A stretch of 8,887 bases of DNA. Source: Bacteroidia bacterium (GTDB lineage: Bacteria > Bacteroidota > Bacteroidia > Bacteroidales > Azobacteroidaceae). Position numbers and translations under genes: made by a program. Below, piece by piece: positions 1 through 7,406 of this stretch. How positions within the stretch are numbered: position 1 is the first letter of the stretch; each line of letters starts with the position of its first letter. The stretch is taken from contig BNWW01000072.1 in the NCBI GenBank assembly GCA_025999115.1, forward strand, positions 1-8,887. The letters are read 5' to 3'. The notes beneath the pieces were generated by a model. That model was given only the letters and a program-made list of their open reading frames with translations, was not told the origin of the DNA and did no database searches.

Positions 1-25
1 ATCTTTTTTAAATTTTCATTTACTA

Positions 26-33
26 TACCTTTG
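26..33 (+). promoter_or_regulatory. Bacteroidota-type -7 promoter box for the HTH gene
   Basis: The sequence TACCTTTG fits the TAnnTTTG -7 box used by the primary sigma factor of Bacteroidota. It ends 16 bases before the ATG at 50, so the 5' leader would be only about ten bases. No clear TTTG -33 box is seen in the few upstream bases. The placement is inferred from the motif alone. Confidence 0.65.
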
Positions 34-49
34 TAGTCGAGAGTTTAGA

Positions 50-1066
50 ATGCAATATGAACAATTAAAAATGAAAATTATGAATGCAAAAATGAACAAA
101 GATATATGGTACGATTCTTTCATGGAAACGCTGAGTAAAAAGTTTCCAAAGAAATCACAACTCACAAAAGTGTTGATGGATTTGTTGTTACTCGAACGGG
201 AAGCCGTCTATCGCCGCTTACGGAAAGATGTTTTATTCACTGTTTACGAGGTGGTGACGATTGTTCGTGCGTGGAATATTTCCTTCGATAATATAATCAA
301 CGCTCCCGAAGAAAATTCCGCGTTTCAACTGAAAATGTTGAGAAGTGTCAATCTTACGGATAAGGACTTTAAGATAATGGAAAGTTTCGTTGAATCATTA
401 GCGTCTTTAAAGGGCGATCTCAATACGGAATACATAGAAGCTTGCAACATTGTCCCCCTGATTTTATGTTCGGAGTTTCCGCATATAATCAAATTCTATG
501 CCTTTGCATGGATGCATCGTTATGGAGGAGAAAAAACGGCCTGTCCTTTCAGTCAGATTGTTTCTTCAGAAAGAATGATGGAATTGGAACGCATTCATTT
601 CCGGGGACTTATCAACATCGCCAACATTCATTTCATCTGGGATGCGCAAATGATTCATTATCTAATCAATGAAATCAGTTACTATGTTTCGATTTATCTG
701 ATTACTCCGGGAGAGGCCAACTGGATTAAGCAGGATATTCTGGCTTTTCTGGATTATATGGAAAACGTGTTGATACAAGGACATTTTCCAGGGACGAACA
801 ATAAAGTGCATTTATATATTTCACGCATCAACATCGATACGGCTTATGCCTGTTATTATTCGGAAACGTTAAAAGTGAGTAAGATCCGCACGTTTATTAT
901 GAATGTAACCGTTTCAAAAGATCACAGACTCTTTAACGAGCAAATCAACTGGCTTCGTATGAGTAAGCGGACAGCTATACAAATATCCGGCGCCGATGAG
1001 AAACAGCGAATTGATTTTTTCAGGCAGCAGCGAAAATTGGTGAATAGTATTGATTTCGGAGGTTAG
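50..1066 (+). CDS. Putative HTH transcriptional regulator with a long helical C-terminal domain
   Basis: The 338-residue product has no signal peptide or clear membrane segment, so it is probably cytoplasmic. Residues about 38-83 read like an XRE-type helix-turn-helix: a leucine-rich helix, the turn and recognition stretch EREAVYRRLRKD, then FTVYEVVTIVRAWNISFDNII. This YRRLR...F...EVV...ISFDNI pattern recalls HTH proteins that occur in several copies in Bacteroidales genomes. The remaining 250 residues look helical and aromatic-rich (for example ISYYVSIYLI) and match no domain I can name; they may sense a ligand or mediate oligomers. The start at 50 suits the TACCTTTG box at 26-33, but in-frame ATGs at 71, 80 and 92 are possible, and 92 would begin with the more family-like NKDIWYDSF. 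The gene converges on the beta-mannosidase with a 7-base gap and no visible terminator. DNA binding is an inference; target genes are unknown. Confidence 0.6.
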   Translation: MQYEQLKMKIMNAKMNKDIWYDSFMETLSKKFPKKSQLTKVLMDLLLLEREAVYRRLRKDVLFTVYEVVTIVRAWNISFDNIINAPEENSAFQLKMLRSVNLTDKDFKIMESFVESLASLKGDLNTEYIEACNIVPLILCSEFPHIIKFYAFAWMHRYGGEKTACPFSQIVSSERMMELERIHFRGLINIANIHFIWDAQMIHYLINEISYYVSIYLITPGEANWIKQDILAFLDYMENVLIQGHFPGTNNKVHLYISRINIDTAYACYYSETLKVSKIRTFIMNVTVSKDHRLFNEQINWLRMSKRTAIQISGADEKQRIDFFRQQRKLVNSIDFGG

Positions 1067-1073
1067 GAGAATA

Positions 1074-3635
1074 TTAAATGACGAGTGTCTTAATTTTCAG
1101 CTGCTTCTCAAATTCATCCGGCGAAAGATTCGTTTTGACCGTTACCTTTACCGTTTCATCCGGCAACAAATCGAAATAATTGTTTTCAAAGAAATGGTCG
1201 ATTCCTTCGATGGATAAAAACAGCGCGCGAACAAATTTATCGGAAGTGAGCGATATTTCAAATCCTTCGCTAACCGGTTGAATATCCCGCTTGATTGTTG
1301 GTTTCTCCCAAATCATATCTTTCGGTTGCGCCAAAAAATAATTGCTTGTGTAGGTATTGTTTTTTTCATCCGTGAATTTGGCGGTAACGACCACTTTTTC
1401 TTTTTCGTAATTCCGTACGGGAATCGATAATAATCGCAGGCTGTTGTTGGCTTTCAATTCCAACTTTTTTTCAATTTTATCGACTTCGTCGCCTCTCATC
1501 GTTATTACTCTGACAGTCAACGTGCCTTTGGCGCTTTTTAACCGGTCGGAAACGGCGTAAACATCCAGATTTTCTCCGTTCAAAACCGGTGAAATCAAAA
1601 TATCGCGGAATGCTTCGCGTGCAAAATAATGTTGCGCTTTCCAACGGCGGTAGTAGTCACGGCTCGACCACGAAGCCACCGGCCAGCAATCGTTGTGCTG
1701 CCAGAAAAGCGACCCCATGCAATAGGGCATATCACGACGGTGAGCTTCGATTGCCGTTTTAATGGCATCGCCCTGCAAAACCTGACCAATGTATAGAAAC
1801 GATTGGAAATCAGCGGCTTGCTTATAGTTTTGTTCGAGATATTCGTTGATGCGCCGGTTGGCAAACGAACCGCCGCGCTGATGCACCATCATCACTTCCG
1901 ACGTAATCGACCAATCTTCGGGGTCAGGCGCATAGATTTTGATAGACTCCCATTCGGGAAACGATTGAAAACCGTATTCGCTGAAAAAACGGCTCCGCTC
2001 GGTATTGTAGCGACTGATTGGATGCAAACCGTGCCACACGCCCCAATAATGCGAATCGCCGCGATTGGATTCGCCGGTGCCGTCGGTGCGACTGAACGGC
2101 GACGAGGGATGATAGAACGCTTCAGGTGCATATTCTGCCACCGTTTCGGGCAACAGTTGATTGAACAAGGCGTTGTATTGCCGCCACATCAAACCGGCCG
2201 CTTCAGGATTTGCTTTCGTATGTTTTTCGCGCCAGCCCCAACCGAACCACGCATCGTTGATTTCATTATTCCCGCACCACAAAGCAACGGCCGGATGATT
2301 GCGCAAGCGCTTAATATTATCAACCGCTTCCCGGCGAACATTGTCAAGAAATTCATTATCCACCGGATACATCGAACAGGCAAACATAAAATCCTGCCAA
2401 ACGAGGATGCCGTTCCGGTCGCATAAATCGTAAAAAATATCGTCTTCGTAAATGCCGCCGCCCCACACACGCAACATATTCATATTCGCACCGGCCGCAT
2501 CGCAGATTTCTTTTTCGTAATCTTTTACGGTAAGCCGCGGAAGAAAAACATCGCTTGGGATATAATTGGCGCCTTTGGCAAAGACGGGAATGCCGTTTAA
2601 TTCAAAATAAAACGATTTTCCGTCTTTATCTGTTTGATTGACAAGTTTCAACGAACGAATCCCGATTTTTCGTTCATCGGAATCGAGAATCAATTTTTCG
2701 TTTGAAACAGTAGCGACCAAGCGATATAAATGCGCTTCGCCCAATCCATTCGCCCACCAAAGTTTTGGATTTTTGATTTGAAAATCAACTTCAATTTTAT
2801 TCAATCCTTTTTTTAATCTAACCGGGTGATTGGCAAAGATTTGTTTACTGTCGAAACCAGCAATTTTCACAAGCGCATTGTCCATATCCTTATCGGATAA
2901 AATTTCGATTTGCGTTTTGATAACCGCCTTTTTAGCAGACACTTCCATTTGTCGATAAAAAACGTCTTCCATTTTTAAATCGTTCCAGGCTTCGAGGAAA
3001 ACCGGACGCCAGATGCCCGAAGTAACCAAGCGCGGCCCCCAATCCCAACCATAATGATAGCCTGCTTTCCGGGCAAAGACACTCACTTTTCGATCGAAAA
3101 GGCCGCCGTTTTCCGATTGGTCGTTCGACGCATCGTAATGAAAATCAATCGCTTCCCATTTCGGCAAATCTATTTTGACGGGCGAATGAAAATAGATTTT
3201 CAGTTGGTTGTCGCCTTCTTTCAATTTCCCTTTCACATCAATTTTCCATTCGCGGAACATATTCGCGGCTTCCAAAATTTTTTCGTTATTCAGAAAAACA
3301 TCTGCGTAAGTGTCCAATCCTTTGAAATACAAACGAATATTTTGTTTTTGAAAAATTTCGGACGAAACGAACAATTCGGTTTCGTAAATCCAGTCTTCCT
3401 TGTCAATCCATTGCAGATTGCGTTCATTCAAGCGGAAAAACGGATCTTCAATCAGGCGATTGGCCATCAAATCGGTATGCACCACACCCGGAACGGTAGC
3501 CGGAAACCAATTTTCGGAACGCGCCTGTTTGAAGCGCCAACCGGAATGAATGTTTTGACGAACCGGTTGCGAAAATAATCCATCTACCGGCAACAATGCA
3601 CCCATCATAACAAGTGAAATAAGTAGCGTTCTCAT
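1074..3635 (-). CDS. Secreted beta-mannosidase, glycoside hydrolase family 2
   Basis: The 853-residue enzyme should release terminal beta-mannose from mannosides or N-glycan cores by a retaining mechanism. An N-terminal signal peptide (MRTLLISLVMMGALL, then about LFS-QPV) without a lipobox cysteine suggests periplasmic export. Residues about 25-215 form the GH2 sugar-binding domain (including YGWDWGPRL), about 220-330 the Ig-like domain, about 340-650 the TIM barrel and about 680-853 C-terminal Ig-like domains. The barrel shows LRVWGGGIYE, RNHPAVALWCGNNEI with predicted acid/base Glu458, and FFSEYGFQSFPEW with predicted nucleophile Glu553. Length and spacing fit Bacteroides beta-mannosidases such as BtMan2A. 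I chose the ATG at 3635 over an in-frame TTG at 3668, because that TTG lies inside the -7 promoter box and would not be in the mRNA. No SusC/SusD or other glycan-utilisation genes are visible nearby, so the substrate is not defined by context. Confidence 0.93.
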   Translation of the reverse strand: MRTLLISLVMMGALLPVDGLFSQPVRQNIHSGWRFKQARSENWFPATVPGVVHTDLMANRLIEDPFFRLNERNLQWIDKEDWIYETELFVSSEIFQKQNIRLYFKGLDTYADVFLNNEKILEAANMFREWKIDVKGKLKEGDNQLKIYFHSPVKIDLPKWEAIDFHYDASNDQSENGGLFDRKVSVFARKAGYHYGWDWGPRLVTSGIWRPVFLEAWNDLKMEDVFYRQMEVSAKKAVIKTQIEILSDKDMDNALVKIAGFDSKQIFANHPVRLKKGLNKIEVDFQIKNPKLWWANGLGEAHLYRLVATVSNEKLILDSDERKIGIRSLKLVNQTDKDGKSFYFELNGIPVFAKGANYIPSDVFLPRLTVKDYEKEICDAAGANMNMLRVWGGGIYEDDIFYDLCDRNGILVWQDFMFACSMYPVDNEFLDNVRREAVDNIKRLRNHPAVALWCGNNEINDAWFGWGWREKHTKANPEAAGLMWRQYNALFNQLLPETVAEYAPEAFYHPSSPFSRTDGTGESNRGDSHYWGVWHGLHPISRYNTERSRFFSEYGFQSFPEWESIKIYAPDPEDWSITSEVMMVHQRGGSFANRRINEYLEQNYKQAADFQSFLYIGQVLQGDAIKTAIEAHRRDMPYCMGSLFWQHNDCWPVASWSSRDYYRRWKAQHYFAREAFRDILISPVLNGENLDVYAVSDRLKSAKGTLTVRVITMRGDEVDKIEKKLELKANNSLRLLSIPVRNYEKEKVVVTAKFTDEKNNTYTSNYFLAQPKDMIWEKPTIKRDIQPVSEGFEISLTSDKFVRALFLSIEGIDHFFENNYFDLLPDETVKVTVKTNLSPDEFEKQLKIKTLVI

Positions 3636-3665
3636 TATTCGAAAAATATTTTTATGTGATGGCTG

Positions 3666-3673
3666 CAAAGGTA
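3666..3673 (-). promoter_or_regulatory. -7 promoter box for the beta-mannosidase (divergent)
   Basis: Read on the minus strand this is TACCTTTG, matching TAnnTTTG. It places the transcription start near 3659, about 24 bases before the ATG at 3635. It faces away from the ABC-F promoter box at 3698-3705. Together they form a perfect 10-bp inverted repeat (3664-3673 and 3698-3707) with a 24-bp spacer, so the two -33 regions must overlap. No good TTTG -33 match is seen. Confidence 0.75.
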
Positions 3674-3697
3674 CGAAAAAATAGGCGATAAAATGAC

Positions 3698-3705
3698 TAC
3701 CTTTG
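3698..3705 (+). promoter_or_regulatory. -7 promoter box for the ABC-F gene (divergent)
   Basis: TACCTTTG matches TAnnTTTG and lies 21 bases before the ATG at 3727, giving a leader of about 15 bases. The last three bases of the box are a TTG in frame with the ABC-F gene, which can mislead start prediction. The box is the mirror partner of the beta-mannosidase promoter. Confidence 0.75.
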
Positions 3706-3726
3706 CACCCTCAATTCAAAAAAAAT

Positions 3727-5439
3727 ATGATTTCAGCAGACGGACTTACAGTCGAATTTGGCGGCACGACACTCTTTGCGGATGTTTCTTTTGTAATAAA
3801 CGAGAAAGACCGCATCGCCCTGATGGGAAAAAACGGCGCCGGTAAATCGACTTTGCTCAAGATTTTAGCCGGTACGCGCACGCCAAGCAAGGGAAAAGTT
3901 TCCGCACCGAAAGACGCGGTCATAGCCTATCTTCCTCAACATTTGATGACGGAAGACGGGCGAACCGTTTTTGAAGAGGCTTCCATGGCTTTTGCACATC
4001 TTTTTGAGATGGAAAAAGAAATCAATGCAATGAGCCGGGAATTAGAAACTCGAACCGATTATGAATCCGATAGTTATTCCGAATTGATTGAGAATTTTTC
4101 TACTTTAAGTGAGAAATTTTATTCCATTGATGCAACTAATTACGAAGCGGATGTAGAAAAAATATTGTTGGGATTAGGCTTCAAACGCGAAGATTTTCAG
4201 CAGCAAACGAGTAATTTCAGCGGTGGTTGGCGGATGCGGATTGAATTGGCGAAAATCCTGCTCAAAAAGCCGGACGTATTGCTGTTGGACGAGCCGACCA
4301 ATCATTTGGACATCGAATCCATTCAATGGCTGGAAGATTTTTTGATTAACAGCGCCAAAGCCGTTGTCATCATTTCGCACGATCGCGCTTTTGTCGATAA
4401 TATCACCACCCGCACCATTGAGGTTACCATGGGACGGATATACGATTACAAAGTCAATTATTCCAAATATCTGGAACTTCGGAAAGAACGCCGCGAACAG
4501 CAACAAAAGCAATTCGACGACCAACAAAAAATGATTGCGGAAACAACGGAATTTATCGAACGATTCAAAGGCACTTACTCTAAAACCTTGCAAGTGCAGT
4601 CGCGGGTGAAAATGTTGGAAAAGTTGGATTTGGTGGAAGTGGATGAAGAAGATACTTCGGCTTTGCGTTTGAAATTTCCGCCGTCGCCCCGTTCCGGCAA
4701 CTATCCGGTCATTATAGAAAATGTTTCCAAAAGCTATGGCAAATCTGTCATTGCGGGCTTGACCCGCAATCTCCCGGTGAATCAGGAGATTCCCGCCTGC
4801 GCGGGAATGACAGCGAATAGTGAGCATGTTGTATTCAAAAACGCCAATCTGACTATCGAAAGAGGTAATAAAATAGCTTTTGTCGGCAAAAATGGCGAAG
4901 GGAAATCGACTTTGGTCAAATGTATTATGAAAGAGATTGAACACGAAGGTGCACTGACTATCGGACACAACGTTCAAATCGGTTATTTTGCTCAGAATCA
5001 AGCCTCTTTACTGGATGAAAACCTCACGGTTTTTCAAACAATCGACGACATTGCGGTAGGCGACATCCGAACTAAAATCAGAGATATTTTGGGCGCTTTT
5101 ATGTTTGGGAAAGAAGATTCCGAAAAGAAAGTAAAAGTGCTTTCCGGCGGCGAGAAAACCCGTTTGGCAATGATTAAATTATTGCTCGAACCGGTCAATT
5201 TATTGATTCTTGACGAGCCGACCAACCACTTGGATATGAAGACGAAAGACATTCTTAAAAGCGCCTTGAATGATTTTGACGGTACGCTGATTGTGGTTTC
5301 CCACGACCGTGATTTTTTGGATGGATTGGTAACGAAAGTCTATGAATTCGGCAATCGGAAAGTAACGGAACATTTGGAGGATATTTACGGGTTTTTGCAG
5401 AAGAAAAAAATGGAGAGTTTGAGGGAGCTGGAAAAATGA
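3727..5439 (+). CDS. ABC-F family ATPase carrying an in-frame repeat-derived insert
   Basis: The 570-residue protein has two ABC cassettes and no membrane domain, as in ABC-F factors that bind the ribosomal E site and act on translation. Cassette 1 shows Walker A GKNGAGKST (34-42), signature FSGGW (164-168), Walker B with DEPTNHLD (to 195) and ISHDR (216-220). The charged linker, about 240-320 (LRKERREQQQKQFDDQQK), is the usual tRNA-contact region. Cassette 2 shows GKNGEGKST (387-395), LSGGEKTR (472-479), LLILDEPTNHLD (492-503) and VSHDRDF (524-530). All ATPase motifs are intact. The oddity is about 26 extra residues, 340-366, just after the probable A-loop tyrosine 337 (KSYGK) and before HVVFKNANL; relatives run straight from SYG-D/K to HVVF. 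This insert is encoded by the palindromic repeat at 4745-4813. The ATG at 3727 is preferred to a TTG at 3703 that lies inside the promoter box. The exact ABC-F subgroup (YdiF/Uup-like or other) is not settled. Confidence 0.93.
   Translation: MISADGLTVEFGGTTLFADVSFVINEKDRIALMGKNGAGKSTLLKILAGTRTPSKGKVSAPKDAVIAYLPQHLMTEDGRTVFEEASMAFAHLFEMEKEINAMSRELETRTDYESDSYSELIENFSTLSEKFYSIDATNYEADVEKILLGLGFKREDFQQQTSNFSGGWRMRIELAKILLKKPDVLLLDEPTNHLDIESIQWLEDFLINSAKAVVIISHDRAFVDNITTRTIEVTMGRIYDYKVNYSKYLELRKERREQQQKQFDDQQKMIAETTEFIERFKGTYSKTLQVQSRVKMLEKLDLVEVDEEDTSALRLKFPPSPRSGNYPVIIENVSKSYGKSVIAGLTRNLPVNQEIPACAGMTANSEHVVFKNANLTIERGNKIAFVGKNGEGKSTLVKCIMKEIEHEGALTIGHNVQIGYFAQNQASLLDENLTVFQTIDDIAVGDIRTKIRDILGAFMFGKEDSEKKVKVLSGGEKTRLAMIKLLLEPVNLLILDEPTNHLDMKTKDILKSALNDFDGTLIVVSHDRDFLDGLVTKVYEFGNRKVTEHLEDIYGFLQKKKMESLRELEK
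4745..4813. repeat. 69-nt cloverleaf-forming palindromic repeat inside the ABC-F coding sequence
   Basis: Every base can be assigned to a four-arm structure without gaps. The outer stem pairs CTGTCATT (4745-4752) with AATGACAG (4806-4813). Arm 1 pairs GCGGG (4753-4757) with CCCGC (4763-4767). Arm 2 pairs AATCTCC (4768-4774) with GGAGATT (4785-4791) around a 10-base loop. Arm 3 pairs CCCGC (4792-4796) with GCGGG (4801-4805). Bases 4789-4808 fit ATTCCC-N8-GGGAAT, the consensus I recall for the Neisseria dRS3 repeat. The translations (IAGLTRNL...IPACAGMT forward, CHSRAGGNLL and IAGQARND in reverse) are familiar from dispersed repeats in many bacterial genomes. Its length, 23 codons, keeps the ABC-F frame open. 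Only one copy lies in this window, so 'dispersed' rests on recall. Confidence 0.8.
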
Positions 5440-5440
5440 A

Positions 5441-5527
5441 TACCCCCAACCCCCTCAAGGGGGCTTTAATGTTTGCAATTGTGCAAGTTGTGCTGCGGCT
5501 ACTCCCCCTTTAGGGGGCTGGAAGGTA
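5441..5527. repeat. C/G-rich palindromic intergenic repeat
   Basis: The 87-base block starts one base after the ABC-F stop codon. It is bounded by TACC (5441-5444) and GGTA (5524-5527), which are complementary. Inside are two similar hairpins, CCCCC-TCAA-GGGGG (5450-5463) and CCCCC-TTTA-GGGGG (5504-5517), and a central weaker one, TTGCA-ATTG-TGCAA (5473-5486). The right end, reverse-complemented, resembles the left end (TACC..CC.....CCCCCT.AAGGGGG), so the block is an imperfect long inverted repeat. C5-loop-G5 units of this type are common between genes in Bacteroidota. It may also slow or end transcription from the ABC-F gene, although no long T tract follows directly. Confidence 0.55.
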
Positions 5528-5533
5528 TTTTTG
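5526..5533 (+). promoter_or_regulatory. Candidate -7 promoter box for the DEAD-box helicase
   Basis: TATTTTTG fits TAnnTTTG and lies 26 bases before the helicase ATG at 5560, giving a leader of about 20 bases. Its first two bases are the last two of the palindromic repeat at 5441-5527, so the repeat's edge contributes to the promoter and its right hairpin occupies the -33 area. No TTTG -33 box is visible. Because the box is simple T-rich sequence, this call is weaker than the TACCTTTG boxes. Confidence 0.45.
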
Positions 5534-5559
5534 AAAAAATGATTTTATAAAAAACAATT

Positions 5560-6801
5560 ATGCGATTTGATGAATTGAACTTGGACGAGTCGGTACTCTT
5601 GGGTGTTGACGCCATGAATTTTAAAGAAACAACTCCTATTCAGGAGCAGACCATTCCCATCATTATGGCGGGAAAAGACTTGATTGCATGTGCGCAGACA
5701 GGTACAGGCAAGACGGCGGCGTACATTTTGCCGTTGCTGCATAAATTGATGATGGTGAAACATTCGGACAAGTCGGTCAACGCCATTATCATGTCGCCCA
5801 CCCGCGAACTCGCCCAACAGATTGATATGCAGTTTGAGGGATTTTCTTATTTTGTGCCGGTTTCTACCCTTGCCGTTTATGGCGGAGGAGACGGAATCAC
5901 ATGGGATATTCAGAAAAAAGCCTTGCTAAACGGGGTGGATATTATTGTGGCTACGCCCGGGCGACTGATTACCTTGCTGGATATGCATCCTATTGATTTG
6001 TCGGACGTACAATATTTTATTCTGGACGAGGCAGACCGGATGTTGGATATGGGTTTTTTCGACGACATCATGAAGATCGTTAAAAAATTGCCCGAAAAAA
6101 GGCAAAATATTCTGTTTTCAGCCACGATGCCACCAAAAATTCAGCAACTCGCCAAGCAGATTTTGCACCATCCCGAAGTCATCAAAATCGCTGTTTCCAA
6201 ACCGAACGATGCGATTATGCAAGCCGCCTATATTTGTCATGAAAGGCAAAAGATGCCGCTGATTCGAGAATTGTTCAGTACACCGGTAAAATCTAAAAAC
6301 ATCATCTTTTCCTCCTCTAAACTCAAAGTGAAAGACCTCGCGCATACGCTGAAAATGATGAAATTCAGTGTGGCTGCGATGCACTCCGACCTGGAACAAT
6401 CTGAGCGGGAACAGGTATTGCGTGATTTCAAAAACGGCAAAATCTCGATCCTTGTCGCCACGGATATTGTTGCCAGAGGAATTGACATTGAAGACATTGG
6501 GATGGTACTCAACTACGATGTGCCGCACGATTCCGAAGATTATATTCACCGCATCGGTCGTACAGCCCGTGCCGGTGCAGATGGCTTAGCCATCACTTTT
6601 GTATCCGAACGCGAACAGGGAAAATTTCATCGCATTGAGCAATTTCTCGAACGGACAATTTATAAAATTCCCTTATCTCCGGAAATTGGCGAAGGACCGA
6701 AATATAATCCTCAAGCGTTTGAACATCAGGAAGAGAAGCGTGGGTTTAGGGCAAAAGAGCGGAATTGGAAGCGGAAACCGGGTGGGAGCAAGAAAAAATG
6801 A
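5560..6801 (+). CDS. DEAD-box ATP-dependent RNA helicase, RhlE-like
   Basis: The 413-residue protein should unwind or remodel RNA duplexes using ATP, in ribosome assembly, RNA decay or cold adaptation. All helicase motifs are present in order: Q motif with TTPIQEQ (about 21-30), motif I AQTGTGKT (45-52), Ia PTRELAQQ (80-87), Ib TPGR (132-135), II DEAD (156-159), III SAT (187-189), IV NIIFSSSK (247-254), V TDIVARGID (301-309) and VI HRIGRTAR (330-337). A short basic tail (RGFRAKERNWKRKPGGSKKK) follows residue 390 and probably adds non-specific RNA affinity. Length and layout fit the short RhlE/CshA-like group, without the extra C-terminal domain of DeaD/CsdA. The ATG at 5560 is followed directly by the expected RFDELNL start of the core. 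The gene sits on the same strand as the ABC-F gene, separated by the palindromic repeat, and seems to have its own promoter. The subgroup is not certain. Confidence 0.95.
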   Translation: MRFDELNLDESVLLGVDAMNFKETTPIQEQTIPIIMAGKDLIACAQTGTGKTAAYILPLLHKLMMVKHSDKSVNAIIMSPTRELAQQIDMQFEGFSYFVPVSTLAVYGGGDGITWDIQKKALLNGVDIIVATPGRLITLLDMHPIDLSDVQYFILDEADRMLDMGFFDDIMKIVKKLPEKRQNILFSATMPPKIQQLAKQILHHPEVIKIAVSKPNDAIMQAAYICHERQKMPLIRELFSTPVKSKNIIFSSSKLKVKDLAHTLKMMKFSVAAMHSDLEQSEREQVLRDFKNGKISILVATDIVARGIDIEDIGMVLNYDVPHDSEDYIHRIGRTARAGADGLAITFVSEREQGKFHRIEQFLERTIYKIPLSPEIGEGPKYNPQAFEHQEEKRGFRAKERNWKRKPGGSKKK

Positions 6802-6842
6802 TTTAAAATCTATTAGCAAAACAAATAATATAAGAAAATAGC

Positions 6843-7406
6843 ATGAATAAAGACGTAATAAAACTGTTAATCACTGAGTATCAACGAGAATCCGTTAATA
6901 TTTCGCTGATAGAACACCCCTCAAAATTAGAGGATGCACTTAATTATGTTTTTGTTGGTCTGCGACTCCCTATTCATTTGCGGAATATCTGACAGCTTCC
7001 GGTATTGATTTGAGCAACAAAAATGCAATTTATCAATTTCGAGCAGAAATAATTAAGGCATTTGAAACGTATTTTCGATTTGGTGATTTGATTTCTCGCC
7101 ATCAAATACGCAATGATTTTGCACTGCGCGTACTTATTCGCAAATTAGCCGAGAGTGTCAAACAGCTCTCTTCTTTCAATCGGTTGGCAAATGTGGTGGC
7201 TGTACAGGTTAGTTACAGCTTGAAAGACGTAGAAACTCGAAAACGAGAAATCAACGCATTAGTACAAATGTCAAAGAGAATAGAGATAAACAAAATGATG
7301 ATTGTTACCAAAGACGAAGAAGAAATGATTTCTGAACTAAGGAATGAATATAGAAGTTGTGCCTGTTTGGAAATGGTTATTAGAAAAAATAGATTTTCAT
7401 TTTTAA
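6843..7406 (+). pseudogene. Decayed AAA-family ATPase (DUF4143 type) with internal deletions and frameshifts
   Basis: Pieces of one protein can be read in order but in changing frames. Frame 1 (6843-6965) gives MNKDVIKLLITEYQRES and then LEDALNYVFVGLR, the start of the P-loop of Bacteroidales AAA ATPases, and stops soon after. A second frame (from about 6965) gives PYSFAEYLTASGIDL, YFRFG, DLISRHQIRNDFALRVLIRK, SSFNRLANVVA and VQVSYSLKDVETRKREINA. The first frame returns at 7341 with GMNIEVVPVWKWLL and stops at 7404-7406. Compared with the family as I recall it, blocks are missing at about 6962-6968 (the P-loop GKS, Walker B and more), 7079-7086 and 7193-7205, and a small indel lies at 7334-7341. 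The relic is about 188 codons against roughly 390-400 for intact members. Walker A is gone, so it cannot be an active ATPase. Its stop overlaps the stop of the convergent flavoprotein. No promoter box is seen upstream. Confidence 0.8.

Noticed and set aside
1803..2426. Long plus-strand open frame opposite the beta-mannosidase barrel
   Set aside because: It is antisense to a well-supported GH2 gene, has no recognisable domain, and is rich in residues typical of reverse-frame reading.
3636..3668. N-terminal extension of the beta-mannosidase from a TTG
   Set aside because: The TTG is part of the -7 promoter box, and the extension places eleven extra residues before an otherwise normal signal peptide.
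4745..4813. tRNA gene suggested by the cloverleaf fold
   Set aside because: There is no T-loop GTTCRA-like sequence, no anticodon arm of normal size and no CCA-type acceptor end; the arm sizes do not fit a tRNA.
4174..5001. 275-codon minus-strand open frame opposite the ABC-F gene, containing CHSRAGGNLL and IAGQARND
   Set aside because: It is antisense to intact ABC motifs. The familiar peptides come from the palindromic repeat read in reverse, not from a protein family.
5450..5517. C5-loop-G5 hairpins as ordinary rho-independent terminators
   Set aside because: Neither hairpin is followed directly by a T tract and the two are similar parts of a longer inverted repeat, so a repeat element is the better description.
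6799..6842. AT-rich gap with GATTT-A-AAATC after the helicase as terminator or promoter
   Set aside because: The arms are only 5 A/T-rich base pairs with a one-base loop, and no TAnnTTTG box is present.
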